From Amylostereum areolatum (lineage: Eukaryota; Basidiomycota; Agaricomycetes; Russulales; Stereaceae), in NCBI GenBank assembly GCA_012932865.1, contig SAXG01000047.1, forward strand, positions 1 to 64,000: 64,000 nucleotides of DNA. The letters run 5' to 3'. Position 1 is the first letter of the stretch. Each line of letters opens with the position of its first letter. The notes under the pieces were generated by a model. That model searched no databases. It was not told the origin of the DNA and was given only the letters and a program-made list of their open reading frames with translations. Positions 12,165 to 23,058 of this stretch are shown one piece after another. The translations under genes were made by a program, and so were the position numbers.

Positions 12165-13763
12165 CATGTCCTCGTCATCTTCCCCTTTCAATTCCACGGC
12201 TGCAGTCCGAATCGAGGAAACACTCGCAACTCTGGACGACACGACACTTACCTTCGTGCTTCCTGTGATCGTAGCGGCCATCGTTTTTGGTACGCCGGCA
12301 CTTAGAGGGTCGCGATGCGTTCTCGATAAATAACTAATCAATGGCTCGGACCCGTTTAGGCATGTTCACACTTCTCATCATCTTTTCGACATACATTATG
12401 ATGTGCGTATACCGTATACACCGCGCATAATGCCCTTTTTGACGCCCCAGTAGACGTCGAGGCCTCACCACACCTGAAAGGAAGTTCCTTCTTGTTGTCA
12501 CACTGGCGATGTACATCGTCTCCGCCATGCAGCTAGGCCTCGATATCGAATCTGTGTGGAACGACCTCGTCGTGCAGGTCCGCAGTGTTGCTCTAACAGG
12601 CGCACAGACGCCTACGAACCCGGCAATACACTCTATGGATAGCGCATTGGTTTCTATAAACGTGGGTCTCCCTCGAGTCTTAATACAACTCAAATTTAGG
12701 ATAATAACGGCGGATTGCATTAGATCGTATTGAGCGACGCTGTGGTGCTTTGGCGCGCGTGCATCGTGTGGGAGAAGAATAGGGCGGTCGTCATCTCTTC
12801 GGTAGTGCTCGCCTTTGTGATTTTAGGTGAGCCCTATGCGCAGCGACGCTATCGGACGGATGCTGAGGATATGATAAACAGCATTTAACGTTTTTGTCAT
12901 TATTCAAGACGAGATCGCGAGCCTCAAAACCGTTCGAGGCGATATACCCGTGGTCCCCTTGGTGTCTCTTTGCGTTTCGCTCTTGTCTAACGTATGGTCA
13001 ACGGTGCTTATCGCCTACCGCGCACTGTACGCATCGTTTATCGGCATCTTGCGCCTTCCTTCTCACCGAGCTCTTATCGATTCAGGGAATCCCGTCGCGA
13101 ATTCAAGGAGGACGGGCAGGGAAACAAATCAACCGTGGAGAGCGTGCTCTTGCTGCTTGTCGAGTCAAGCTTTTTGTACTGCTGTATCTGGGTACGTTCT
13201 CGTTCCTCTTACAGCACTGTGGTCTCATTATCAGAAAATGTGGAAACAGATCCTCAACATCATTGCTAACATTACGCCCCTGTTGGGAAGTTTCGGTCCG
13301 TACCTCGTCCACATAGTCACCCAGCTCACGGTACGCGTGATTTTTTGCCATCCCTGACCGTCTACTCATCCTTATGTGCATGGTGATGTAGGCGATGTAC
13401 CCCACACTCATCATACTCATCGTGTTCCTCCGGAAGTCGCATGGTTATGACAATTCTGAACTCCCTCCCGACGCTACCATGGCATTCGCACGCCCCGGGC
13501 AAGTACGCCCCTCGCAACAAGCCCAACGCTCTCAAGCAACGAGCCGATGGTACACCAGTACCTTTGATCTCCGCTCTTTTGCGATCTCCAACTTCCGAGG
13601 CCAAGGCCGCGAGAGTTCATATACACGGAACGAAGATGTGGAGAGCTATGGCGGAGACAATGATAGTCGAAAGGAAGGCTCGCATACGCCGAGGGTGGCA
13701 GACGAGTTATCCGAAGGGCGAGGTGAGAGGGAAACTGTCGACTCAGCGACAGTCGCAGTGTAG
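12165..13763 (+). CDS. Multi-pass membrane protein, tandem paralog 3
   Basis: Third paralog. Exon 1 (12165-12289) encodes a polar N-terminus then FVLPVIVAAIVFG. Intron 1 (12290-12359, 70 nt) is at the same phase-1 Gly position as in paralogs 1 and 2 but has a normal GT donor. Exon 2 starts MFTLLIIFSTYIM. Later exons give RRGLTTPERKFLLVVTLAMY, the signature DAVVLWRACIVWEKNRAVV (compare VWRCYVVYGKSKRIV in paralog 1), VVPLVSLCVSLLSNVWSTVL, VLLLLVESSFLYCCIW, and MYPTLIILIVFLRKS. The tail of about 100 residues is charged. The shared intron, signature and order show an origin by tandem duplication; function unknown. Confidence 0.7.
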
Positions 13764-14013
13764 TGTTATCGAGTATGTCGAACGAATAGAGCTGCGTGCA
13801 TGCACTGTCCACAGCCTGGACTGACGAGCATGTTCGTGAAAATGAGTCAACGCATCGCATTCGTGTACAGGGATGTTACAACATGAAAGCCGATCCTGAA
13901 AGTACTACTACGGAACCACTGCTAGACTCAAGGGCACGCGCTGCCTGCAACGCGCACCCATGAGTCGAAGCCCTATCCCAGAGCCGCGACAAAGCGAACT
14001 CATTGTCAAATTA

Positions 14014-14617
14014 TCATGCAAAGTTATCACTTGCGCTGCAGGGAGTGCGTTCCTTCAGTAACATATTTAAAATCGAGGTCAGACGGACGCACGTCTCACG
14101 ACCAAACAGGTTGTCGAGGAAGTTCTGGATATCCGGGGGGTACCGAGCTTGAAGAGGTTGAATAAATGGAGGTGTCCGCGCCTGTACAGGCTCAACAGCG
14201 AGGTCACGCGTGAATAAGCTGTTCAAGAAGTTCTGGATATCCGGGGGATACCGTGCGGTGACGACCTCGGTGCGACTGAACAGGTTATTGAAGAGCCTCT
14301 CGATGTCGGGAGGGTAGCGCGCGGTCACGGCGACGTTGCGGCTGAACAGGTCGTTGAGGAAGCGTTCGACGTCCGGGGGATAACGCTCTGTGACAACCTC
14401 GTCGCGGTTGAACAGATCGTTGAGGAAGTTTTCGACATCAGGCGGGTAGCGCGCCTTCAACTCGACGGCATACCTATTAAACGCCCAAAGCGTCATCAGT
14501 AAGAGTACACACAAGGTAAGGGCACCATGGGACGCACGAAGGGGTAGGCGCCGCGATGACAGGTGTGACTAGCGCGATAGCGGCGGCGAGGAAGGCGGTA
14601 ACGGATGAAACACGCAT
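14014..14617 (-). CDS. Secreted RYPPD-repeat protein (164 aa model)
   Basis: Three exons (14526-14617, 14093-14473, 14014-14035) join in frame. The start gives a signal peptide, MRVSSVTAFLAAAIALV then TPVIA, with likely cleavage before APTPS. Exon 2 then encodes five repeats of about 22-36 residues built on RYPPD[VI]-x2-[FL][LF]-[ND]x-LF-x-R, for example RYPPDVERFLNDLFSR and RYPPDIQNFLDNLFGRE. One divergent RTPPF unit lies before the last copy. Each copy follows Ala-Arg or Glu-Arg, so a monobasic processing site is possible; there is no KR pair. No family is recognised. The protein resembles fungal secreted repeat-peptide precursors. The exon 1 donor is uncertain: a 52-nt intron (14474-14525) was preferred over a 37-nt one. 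Intron 2 (14036-14092) can be read through in frame. Confidence 0.65.
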
Positions 14618-14764
14618 GATAATAAGGATCGTTGAAGTGAACGTAGGATGATGGGTCGTGAAGTGCAAAAAGAGTACTTGGAAGAGGATGAAAGGCTACC
14701 AGCGCCTGTACACGAACGAGTGGATGAGCAGCGAAGACTGGAGAACTCCGACGACGAGCGCGGC

Positions 14765-14772
14765 TTATATAT
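14765..14772 (-). promoter_or_regulatory. TATA box of the RYPPD-repeat gene
   Basis: ATATATAA on the minus strand about 150 bases upstream of the signal-peptide ATG. Confidence 0.45.
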
Positions 14773-17073
14773 GAACGAAAAATGCAGCATCAGTAGGCTA
14801 ATTGCGGTGGGAGTAATTAATCAGCTGCAGTGCTTCATGGTGATTCACGTCAGCCGTCAAGGGTGTGTGAAGGTGAAACGTGGTACTTATCTTCTAACTC
14901 ATATTTTCACGAAACGTCTGCGTCAGGGCGCGGCGTCATGTACGGCTGACAGAAACGAAGATTAAAAGTGGGGGCATCGGAAGGAACTCCATCGCTGGAG
15001 AGGGGGGGGGGGTACGCACCAGAGAGTATTTACAACCGGGTTTTCGCCCGACGGCGTGGAGCTCTGGAGTAGCGATGATGGAGCTTAGGGACATCGGTGG
15101 TGGGGCCGCTGGCAGCGCGCCTAGTCTAGGCGCAATCAGCACCTCATCATAGGAGCACCCGTTTTCAATCCTGAACGGTCACGTGTGAAGGCTATCACCG
15201 AAAACGCGTATCGCGTTCGGCGCCTATGACCAGCGCTTTGGGCGTGAGAAGTTTGAGAGCTCGAACTTTCGAGCCTTCGAGGACGAGATGTTTGCGAGAT
15301 GTCCTCGACTCCTCGCACTCTGCTGCCATTCTTTCATGACCCTCGGTCCTCAGATACGTATAAAGTATCCAACTGGAGTGGAACAACACACTGCCCACGG
15401 TTATCTCCATAATTATGTCCCCTAGTATACTAACAATCGTACCGCGGTCTCGCTATTAGCCTCTCCGAGCGGCAACGTCTTAGCACAGGGAGCCGACTCA
15501 ACTGTTTTGCTTACCTTTCTGGCGGATAGCGAACACATCTCCCTCACTACACTTGAGTGTCTTTCAGCTGCCGATAGTGTACCAATGATAGTTATAATTC
15601 ACCTCATTTTCCACCATCCAACATGAAGAAGCATGATCTGTGTGTCTCTACGGTCAATTACATGCTTTGTTCACATTGAGGATGCGCATCTGAGTACAAG
15701 TATATGGCACTGGCAGGCATGCACAATGCCCTCACGTGCTTGAATTCGGCGTCTAGTGACGGATTTGACATCGTCACATGCTCGGAACCTGCTCAGAATT
15801 GCCCTTAAGTCCTAAACACCGACGTTCTAAATAGAAATCGGGTGCTCCTATGACAGGAGCGTGTTTGCGCGCAGACCCTACACATCATCACCGCCGCCCC
15901 AATTCCCAAAAGGTGAATATGATGTTTTAGGGTTTGCAAAGGAGACTACAGCGCGCCGGGCCCATCGCTGTGACAGATATGTCACGTTGAACGTGTTCAG
16001 ATCGTTCAGATCAGGCTGGCACGGCACTCGCAATTTGCCGGGACGTAACAGTCGGTGACCCCCCAGTCACGGTTGGCCGACTGAGATCCGAAATGAGATT
16101 GTAGGTGATGGAGCGTTGGGGTAACCGCCGTGGAGCGTTGGTGTAACTGCCGTGGGGCGGTTGTAAATACTCTCTACCTTTCATGAATTGACCCCTGTCA
16201 TATACTGACCGAAATGTCGTTATAATATCGATCCAATATTGTAATTTTGATGGGGAGATTGTGCGTGGAGGCTGCTGCCAGCGAGCGCAGTCATGAAGGC
16301 GCGGAGCGAAGAGTTGGACGTCTTCACTTGGATTACCGCCATCCGATCGAGGCAAGCCGTGTAACATCGGCCCAGAGGTCCTACGAACATCCGGGCTATC
16401 ATTCATATCTGGAAACTGGTTTCGAAAACGAGGAACTGGGGGCCAGCCCCAAGGTTTTCCACTCGGACACCAGTGAAGACGCCCAAAGAGTTGCCCGCCA
16501 AAAGTCGGCCTCCGTCCATCGATTTGTACAAGTCAAGATGCATCACAGCCGAGCCAGTTATAGAGGGGAGAGCTCAAGGAGATTTCGTGGTGTGAATGGA
16601 GGGATGTCTGGCAGCACGCTGGTCAACGTGAAATTAGCAAGCCGCGATGGTTCGTACGAAGGCCCGGTCAGCGGTTTGGAGAGCTTGCTCCGCTTGAATT
16701 ATGTCCGAAGTCCGTCTACAATGTTGGCTCCCGGGGGACGGGTCTTCACAAATCTTGTCCGTCGCTTGACGAGCGCAAAGCGGCGAAACTGAAAGTGAGC
16801 GTGGGACGAGCGAGTCGGAGCGCCGATCACCACCAAGTTAGCGTCGACGTGAAAAATCACAACTCGGACAGATATTAGAATGGCTCGGCGCGTCATTCGA
16901 TTGTCGTTAGGAAGGTTACAAAGTCCTACTAGTACGGTACGTATCCAAACATATTACCCTCTATTATACACCATGATCATGAAACTTCACCACGAACTGG
17001 AGAACCGCCGGCGGCGCGTCCAGTTCGAGTACATCGTATATCGTTGTCGTCCGCCGTTATGTCGTTCAAATAT
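14773..17073. other. Long intergenic region between the two secreted-repeat genes
   Basis: About 2.3 kb, mostly without coding character; it is AT-richer around 15400-15850. An open frame of 181 codons at 16247-16792 (+) has no family resemblance. Contains a run of G near 15001 and a 22-bp direct repeat at 16109-16152. Confidence 0.4.
16109..16152. repeat. Two-copy 22-bp direct repeat
   Basis: Units 16109-16130 and 16131-16152, TGGAGCGTTGG-[GT]-GTAAC-[CT]-GCCG, differ at two positions. A third partial unit (TGGGGCGG) follows. Confidence 0.6.
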
Positions 17074-18581
17074 TTACTCAATGTCGTTGATGGCGCGGGC
17101 GCTGAGGGCGTCGACGAGAGCGCTAATAATGAACCATGATCAGAACGCGAGCAGTGTGAAAAGGAGCATAGAACATACTCTCTGTTGAAGATGCGGTTGA
17201 GACCGCCCGAAGTGAGACCGCTCGCAGCACCGTCGATGAGACCGGCGACGACGGCTCCAATACGCTTTTCATACTCGCTGCAACGGATGTCAGTGGCAGC
17301 CATCTCCCAAGAACGAGGTCACGTACTCTCTGCCGAAGATGCGGTTGAGACCGCCCGAGGTCAGACCGCTCGCGGCACCGTCGATGAGACCCGAGACAAC
17401 AGCCCCGATGCGCTTCTCATGCTCCCTACAAACAATGTCAGTGGGAACCATACCCGATGAAAAAAAGTACTTACTCCCTGTTAAATACGTGGGAGAGACC
17501 GCCCGAGGTGAGACCACTTGCGGCGCCTTCGATAAGACCCTCGACGACAGCCCCGATGCGCTTCTCATGCTCCCTGCAGAAGATGTCAGTAAAAGCCATA
17601 CCCGATATAAAGCACACTTACTCCCTGTTGAAGACGTGGGAGAGACCTCCCGAGGCGATACCACTCGCGGCGCCTTCGATAAGACCCTCGACGACAGCTC
17701 CGATGCGCTTCTCTGGTTGCTCCTCGCGTCCGAAAATGCGCGAGAGCCCGCCAGATGTCAGGCCGCTAGCGGCGCCATCGATCAGGCCCTCAACGACAGC
17801 TCCGATGCGCTTCTCTGGCTGCTCGTCACGTCCGAAGATGCGGCTGAGACCGCCGGAGGCGAGACCGCTCGCGGCGCCGTCGATGAGACCCTCGACGACA
17901 GCCCCGATGCGCTTCTCATGCTCCCTGAACAACGTGTCAGTAAAAGCCATGCTCGGCGAAAAAGTCACTTACTCCCTGTTGAAGACGTGGGAGAGACCAC
18001 CTGACGTGAGGCCGCTGGCGGCGCCTTCGATAAGGCCCTCGACGACAGCCCCGATGCGTTTGTCGTGTTCCCTACGCGTACTTTCAGCACCAACACAAGA
18101 TCCACGGGGACAAGCAGCTCACTCTCGACCGAAAATGCGTGAGAGACCACCCGACGTCAGGCCACTGGCAGCGCCCTCGACAAGACCCTGAACGACCGCC
18201 TGGATGCGCTTTTCAGGCATTTCATCACGGCCGTAGACATTGAATGAGACCCCAGCTGGGACAACGTTGCTGGTGGTTCCTTCGGTCAGACCCGCGGTGA
18301 TGGAGTTAAGGCGTTTCACGGGCCTGTAGGACGAGGGGCGGATGAGCGGGGAAAGAAAACGGACCACAGCATACGCACTGTGCGCTGGGGATGCCCTGCG
18401 GAGTGTACTGCTGGGGAATAGTGGAGGCGGCCCTACGCTCGAAAGTAAGCACCGATGTCATCGAAAGTAACAGGAACACGCACGGTACATTGCCAGGAAT
18501 AATGAAAGGAGCTGCGAAGGTGGGGCCGACCTGGGCGGCGACGACGACAAGGGCGAGGATGTTGGCGGTGTTGGCGTACAT
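17074..18581 (-). CDS. Kex2-type secreted repeat-peptide precursor (366 aa model)
   Basis: Nine exons join in one frame to 1101 bases: 18489-18581, 18379-18437, 18123-18323, 17973-18071, 17622-17924, 17475-17573, 17327-17425, 17179-17277, 17074-17122. Exon 1 is a signal peptide (MYANTANILALVVVAAQVGP, TFAAP). From exon 3 on there are one divergent and eight near-identical repeats. Each begins with Lys-Arg: KRIGAVVEGLI[DE]GAASGL, then [TA]SGGLS[RH][IV]F[GN]R[ED]. Linkers are EEHE, EEHD, SEYE or EQPE before the next KR. Nine KR sites suggest Golgi Kex2 cleavage into peptides of about 31-32 residues; the tail is ALVDALSARAINDIE. Exons 4, 6, 7 and 8 are exactly 99 nt and each is one repeat; exon 5 holds three. 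All introns after the first are phase 2. No UstY-like or other modifying enzyme is nearby. The role of the peptide (signal, antimicrobial, surface) is unknown. Confidence 0.85.
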
Positions 18582-18766
18582 GTTGAACGACGAAGTTTGG
18601 ATTAAGGGAATGTATAGGTGACGGATAAGGATATTCGTGAAGACGAAGTGAAGCAAAAGGCGAAGAGAGGGGAAGAGAAAGAGAAGAGGCGAACCAGCAC
18701 CTAACGACGAAGAAAATACGAATGTGAGCGACCGAAGCTGGAGAAAAGGAGACATTTGGATCCACC

Positions 18767-18774
18767 TTTATATA
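18767..18774 (-). promoter_or_regulatory. TATA box of the Kex2-type precursor gene
   Basis: TATATAAA on the minus strand about 186 bases before the ATG at 18581. An upstream in-frame ATG at 18755 lies only about 12 bases from this box and would be upstream of transcription start, which supports the 18581 start. Confidence 0.55.
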
Positions 18775-20098
18775 GAGCGGAGGCTGACCGGGTGACCGAC
18801 CGCGAGGACAAATTCCGCCCTGCAAAACCGTCTGGAAAGGAGGGGCGACTCTGGGCGGTTTGAACCAGCTACATGGCGCAGGTTTAGTGACGGAATAATC
18901 AAAACGCAACATGGCAACTACTTGGCATCGTCGATCTTTCGTGATGGGCCTATGGGTTGGCGCGTAGCGGCGTAAGAGTAACGTTCAGAGGACGAGCAGT
19001 GATGGAATGGCTCTGGATGAGCCCGACACAAGCCGACACACCTTACAACGATCAATGGACAGACAACTTGGCCGTCAATTTGCAGTGGGTTGACAGGCCC
19101 AGCCGTTCTGGGCTCGGATCTGCACGGATCGCGCGAAGGGAGCAAGAGAGACGGCGTGGACGCAGGACAGCCTCCCATGCCGAACGACGACGGAGTCCTT
19201 GGGTCCGACCTCGCTGCGGGAATTTCACACGAGCTCAGATCAGTTCTCGAGCCTTGCATGACTCCGACTCGTGAGCTTGTTAGCCTTGTCTTGATCTTTG
19301 CTTTACTGGGCAGGTTCGGGGGTGTGATCAGCTGCAAGTATCGAGAATGAAGGGGGATGTGGACGTAACTACAAGACTGGGCAGCCGTGCACCGCACGCG
19401 ATCTTCTTTTTTGAGCAGTCTGGGTTTATGCTGCAATCGATGCAACATCTTGAAGGTGGAAGTTCGACGGGCAAACATTGTCTGAAAAGCCGACCCGGAG
19501 AGCTGGCGAGTGTAATTTGTCGTTGACAATGATCCCGGTTACCGAGGAACGGCTCGGCGAGAACCGTCGCGCCGCGCTCCGGATACCGCACCGGTGGCCT
19601 CGAGTAAACCATTCCATACCGTGGTAGTGAAAAAAGGAACTTTCGGTCGATGCAGAGTAGGAAAATCAACAGCGTATCGACGTATTACAGCTACATCCCT
19701 GGCTACGCGGGCGAAGCCAGGCGTGCGGCCTTGCACGGCGTTCTTCAGAGTTCAAACATGAACTTCAAAAACCCTCAGGGTCGTTATAAAAAATACAAAT
19801 CCCCAATCCCCACGAGGGATCGGGACATCTGTACAGCATACATTATGTGATTGGCGCGATGCAATTTACAAATTTGTTGCCCCGTCGACGACACGACATG
19901 TCATGTCAATGTCAAAGTGTCGGTGAATTACAGGCGACCAGATCTAGGTCCTTGTCTGCACAGGTCTGCACTTTGTAAATCTGAGTCCTGGCTGAGTCCT
20001 GGCATTCACAGAGAGCGTCGTATGATAAAACGATATGTAACCTACTTTACAAGCTCTTACAACTACTTACTTATGCCTCCGACACGACGTGGTCTAGT
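18775..20098. other. Intergenic region upstream of the peptide precursor and downstream of galactokinase
   Basis: About 1.3 kb, short open frames only. A small 11-bp tandem (TGAGTCCTGGC twice) lies at about 19981-20002. Nothing else recognised. Confidence 0.4.
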
Positions 20099-22157
20099 CT
20101 AATCTTCAAATTTAAACACTGCCCATGCCCCCGTCAGCAAGCTGCATCGAGCAGACGAAATCGCAGAAAACGCACCACAGGCGCCGCTGCTCGGCTTGGT
20201 CGCAAACACTACTTCAGTGAGCGCCTCGCCTTCGAGACCCTTGTACGCGGGGTACGTCGTCCGCAGCGTCTCGATGAACGCCTCGACGTTATCGTCCGCG
20301 ACGAGCGACACCGTGCAGCCGCCCCATCCCGCTCCTATGTCATTATCAGTATTGTACCCCATTGAGGAAACGGATCGAAGATGACTGACCGGTCAACCTA
20401 CTTCCATATGCCCCCGCCGCCCGCGCGATCCGCGTCAGCTCGTCCAGCTCCGGACACGCGCACTCGAATACCGCGCTGCAGCTCTCCATTGACGCATCCA
20501 TGATCGCGCCCAGCTGCCGAAGCACGCCCTCCCCCTCGTCCCCGTCCCTCTCTGCCCGCACGCACACGTCCCGGAACGCGAGCACCCGCAGGGCCTCCTC
20601 GAACACGTGCTTCGCACGTTTGTACAGCTGGAAGTGGGTTGCCTCGACTGGAGGACACGTCAGACGCCACGCAAACTAAGGGAAAGGGTGGAAGGAGAAC
20701 GTACCGTCGATCCAGGAGAGGTAGACTTCGCGGAACTCCTCCGGGTCCATCCCACTCCAGGCGACCATCTCGGGCATGGTCACGCCCAGCTGTCCGTCCT
20801 CGCCCGCACCCTCAGGCCTGAGCACCTCCACCTTCTCCCTGGCCTTCTCCAGCGCCGCTTTCAACGCCGCATCGCCCTCTTCCCCCGTCCAGCCCTCCGC
20901 CGGCTCGCCCCCGAGCCTCCCGACGACCTCGCGCAGCGTCGGACGCTCCTTGGCGTCCTTGAGGGGCAGCCCGAGCTTGTGCGCGAGCACCCGCGCGCCG
21001 ACGAGCGTCTCGACGACGCGCAGGTTGTACCGCGTGCGCGCGTGCACAGCCTTCTCGGACGTGACGAGCGAGTTGGCGAGGATGAAGGTGGCGCGCGGGC
21101 CTGCGGAGGAGGAGCCGGGGAGGCGGATGGGTGTCGCGGCAAGGTGGGGGAAAAAGGAGACATAGAGTGCGGACGCGGTCGTCGAGATAACGGACGCGGC
21201 CTGGTCCATCCTGGTGGTGACGTCAGCGTGCAGAACGAAGGACGGGTGGTAGAACGTCGTACCCTCCCGAGTTGACCCCGACGCGCTTCTCGTTTGCGAC
21301 GGCCATTTGGACGAGGGCACCCTTGGACACGCCCTCGAGCTTCTGGTTGGCAGCTAAAAAGGCGAGAGTAGAGGCGACGACCATGGCGGCGGACGAGGAG
21401 AGGCCGGATCCCGCGGGTACGGTGCCGGTCACAAGGAGGTCGACAGGGACAGGGTGGTCGTCGGTGGACGAGGAAAAGAAGGTGTTCAGGACACCCTAGA
21501 AAGCAGATTATTTGATGCATGGATAAGTCAAGAGCGCCCCACTTCCAACGAAAACGAGATCGCCAGAAAGACTGCGGACTCACGTAGTATCCCGCCTTGA
21601 CATAACTCTCCCACCGAAGCTCCTTCTTGTCGATGTCAAGGTGCCACTCTTCGACGTGGACATCTGCCACCCCTGGATCCTCCGTGATCGAGTTCTTGCG
21701 AAGGCGCATGGGGGAGAACGTCTGGGCGGTGTACTTGGGGAGGAGGTTCTGCGCGTTGACGGCGCCGTACGCTTTGGCGACGGGCTCGCGCGGAGCACAC
21801 GCGATCAGAATATCGCGCTCGACGGCGGCGGGGAGTACTCCAAAGAGTGCGTAGTCGATGTGCTCTCCGATAAGACTAAGAAAAACATAAATTTGGGCGA
21901 GTGATGCGGATGAGAAGAACGTACTTGACACGGCCTGGTGCGCGTGCGATGTAGGCAGGTTTCCGCCCAAACCTTCGCTCAAAGTCTTCCGCGAGGGCAT
22001 TCCATCGTACGCTGTACCGTTCGTTGAGGTCGTGGGAGCGGAGAAAAAAAAAGGAGGAGAGAAAGTGGATTGCGTACGCATGATCCGTTGCCGTCCCCAA
22101 ATCCGAATAGAGCTGGTCTAGAGAGGTGTAGACAGGAATAGGGAGTTGAGCCGCCAT
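20099..22157 (-). CDS. GAL1: Galactokinase
   Basis: Phosphorylates galactose to galactose-1-phosphate, the first step of the Leloir pathway, in the cytosol. All three GHMP-kinase motifs are present. The galactokinase signature is split by an intron: RAPGRVN then LIGEHIDYALFGVLPAAVE. The ATP loop is TGTVPAGSGLSSSAAMVVAS. VGVNSGG then MDQAASV follows, and near the end comes TGAGWGGCTVSLVADD. Five or more introns are needed. The start at 22157 (MAAQLPIPVYTSL) is preferred; an in-frame ATG at 22232 would add 25 proline/serine-rich residues. The gene ends FKFED-stop. Length (about 500 aa) is normal for fungal enzymes. No other GAL genes are in the window, which is common in basidiomycetes. Confidence 0.95.
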
Positions 22158-22232
22158 CGGTGTGCTTGATGAGTGTGAAGGAGATCGAGGAGGAGGAGGG
22201 ACATAAGTATTGTTGTTGGAGAGGGTGGGCAC

Positions 22233-23058
22233 ATGCCTAGCTTCCGATGTTTGCCTCGGTCAGCCTCGGTCCCCCCGCTGGAACGGCTTGACGGTCCGAT
22301 ATCACGGCCCGATAGGTTGCCGGTCGTACTCAGTCTAGAGAAAGCTTGCAAAGGCATGAGAAGCGTCCGACGGTCAGGACAAGTGTGTGCACGGATTTGC
22401 GAGGTCATATCACTCGCCGTCGGAAGGTGGAAATGATAAGAGATCTAGCACGGTCCGGATTAAGGGACATGATTGGAGTGCTGAAGCCACAGTGTGTTCG
22501 AATTCGGCGCTCTCAGCAAGCATCGAATGATTCAAATCACGACCGCGCCTAGTCCCCCGTTGTAGACCGCGCCGTATCAGGCCTATTGATAAGGTCTTGA
22601 GGCTTGAGGCCTTGAGGTCTCGCGCGACATAAGTTATAAACAACGAATCAATATAGCGGGTATTGACGCAGTAGACTTCAAGTTCGATGTCCGAAACATA
22701 CGGGTAGCGCAAACGGGGGCTGAGCGCTGAATGCGCTGTCTCCAACGAGATGTCCTACTGTTTATTCCTCGGCGCTCAGCTCTTCATTCTCGGAGCTGAC
22801 GCCCTCAACCGCTGGGGCACCCGAGTCTCTCGACGAGATGATCTCGTGCGACATACCCCATCTAACTCTCTTCACCCCAAGTGGCTCAGTTTCAGTTGAA
22901 GAAAACAAGGTCGATTCGGACCCACGGAGCTCCTCTGACTGCCCATAATCTTCTGGATAACGATCCGGGGGGGGAAGTCAGGGATTCTGTCATGTGAGGC
23001 TGGATATACGGTGTAGGTGTTAGTAGGCCGAAGCTACAGCAAAACTAAAACTAAAACC
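22233..23058. other. Intergenic region, nothing recognised
   Basis: About 0.8 kb between the galactokinase promoter and the 3' end of the next minus-strand gene. Short open frames only. Confidence 0.4.

Noticed and set aside
16247..16792. 181-codon open frame as a gene
   Set aside because: No family resemblance, no introns or TATA box; composition not convincing.
17074..18400. CRISPR-like array
   Set aside because: The regular 99-base repeats with about 50-base spacers are exons and introns of a protein gene, with GT...AG borders and a eukaryotic context.
17074..18581. Dikaritin/ustiloxin-type RiPP cluster
   Set aside because: No UstY (DUF3328), tyrosinase or similar enzyme was found next to the precursor, and the main repeat core has no tyrosine.
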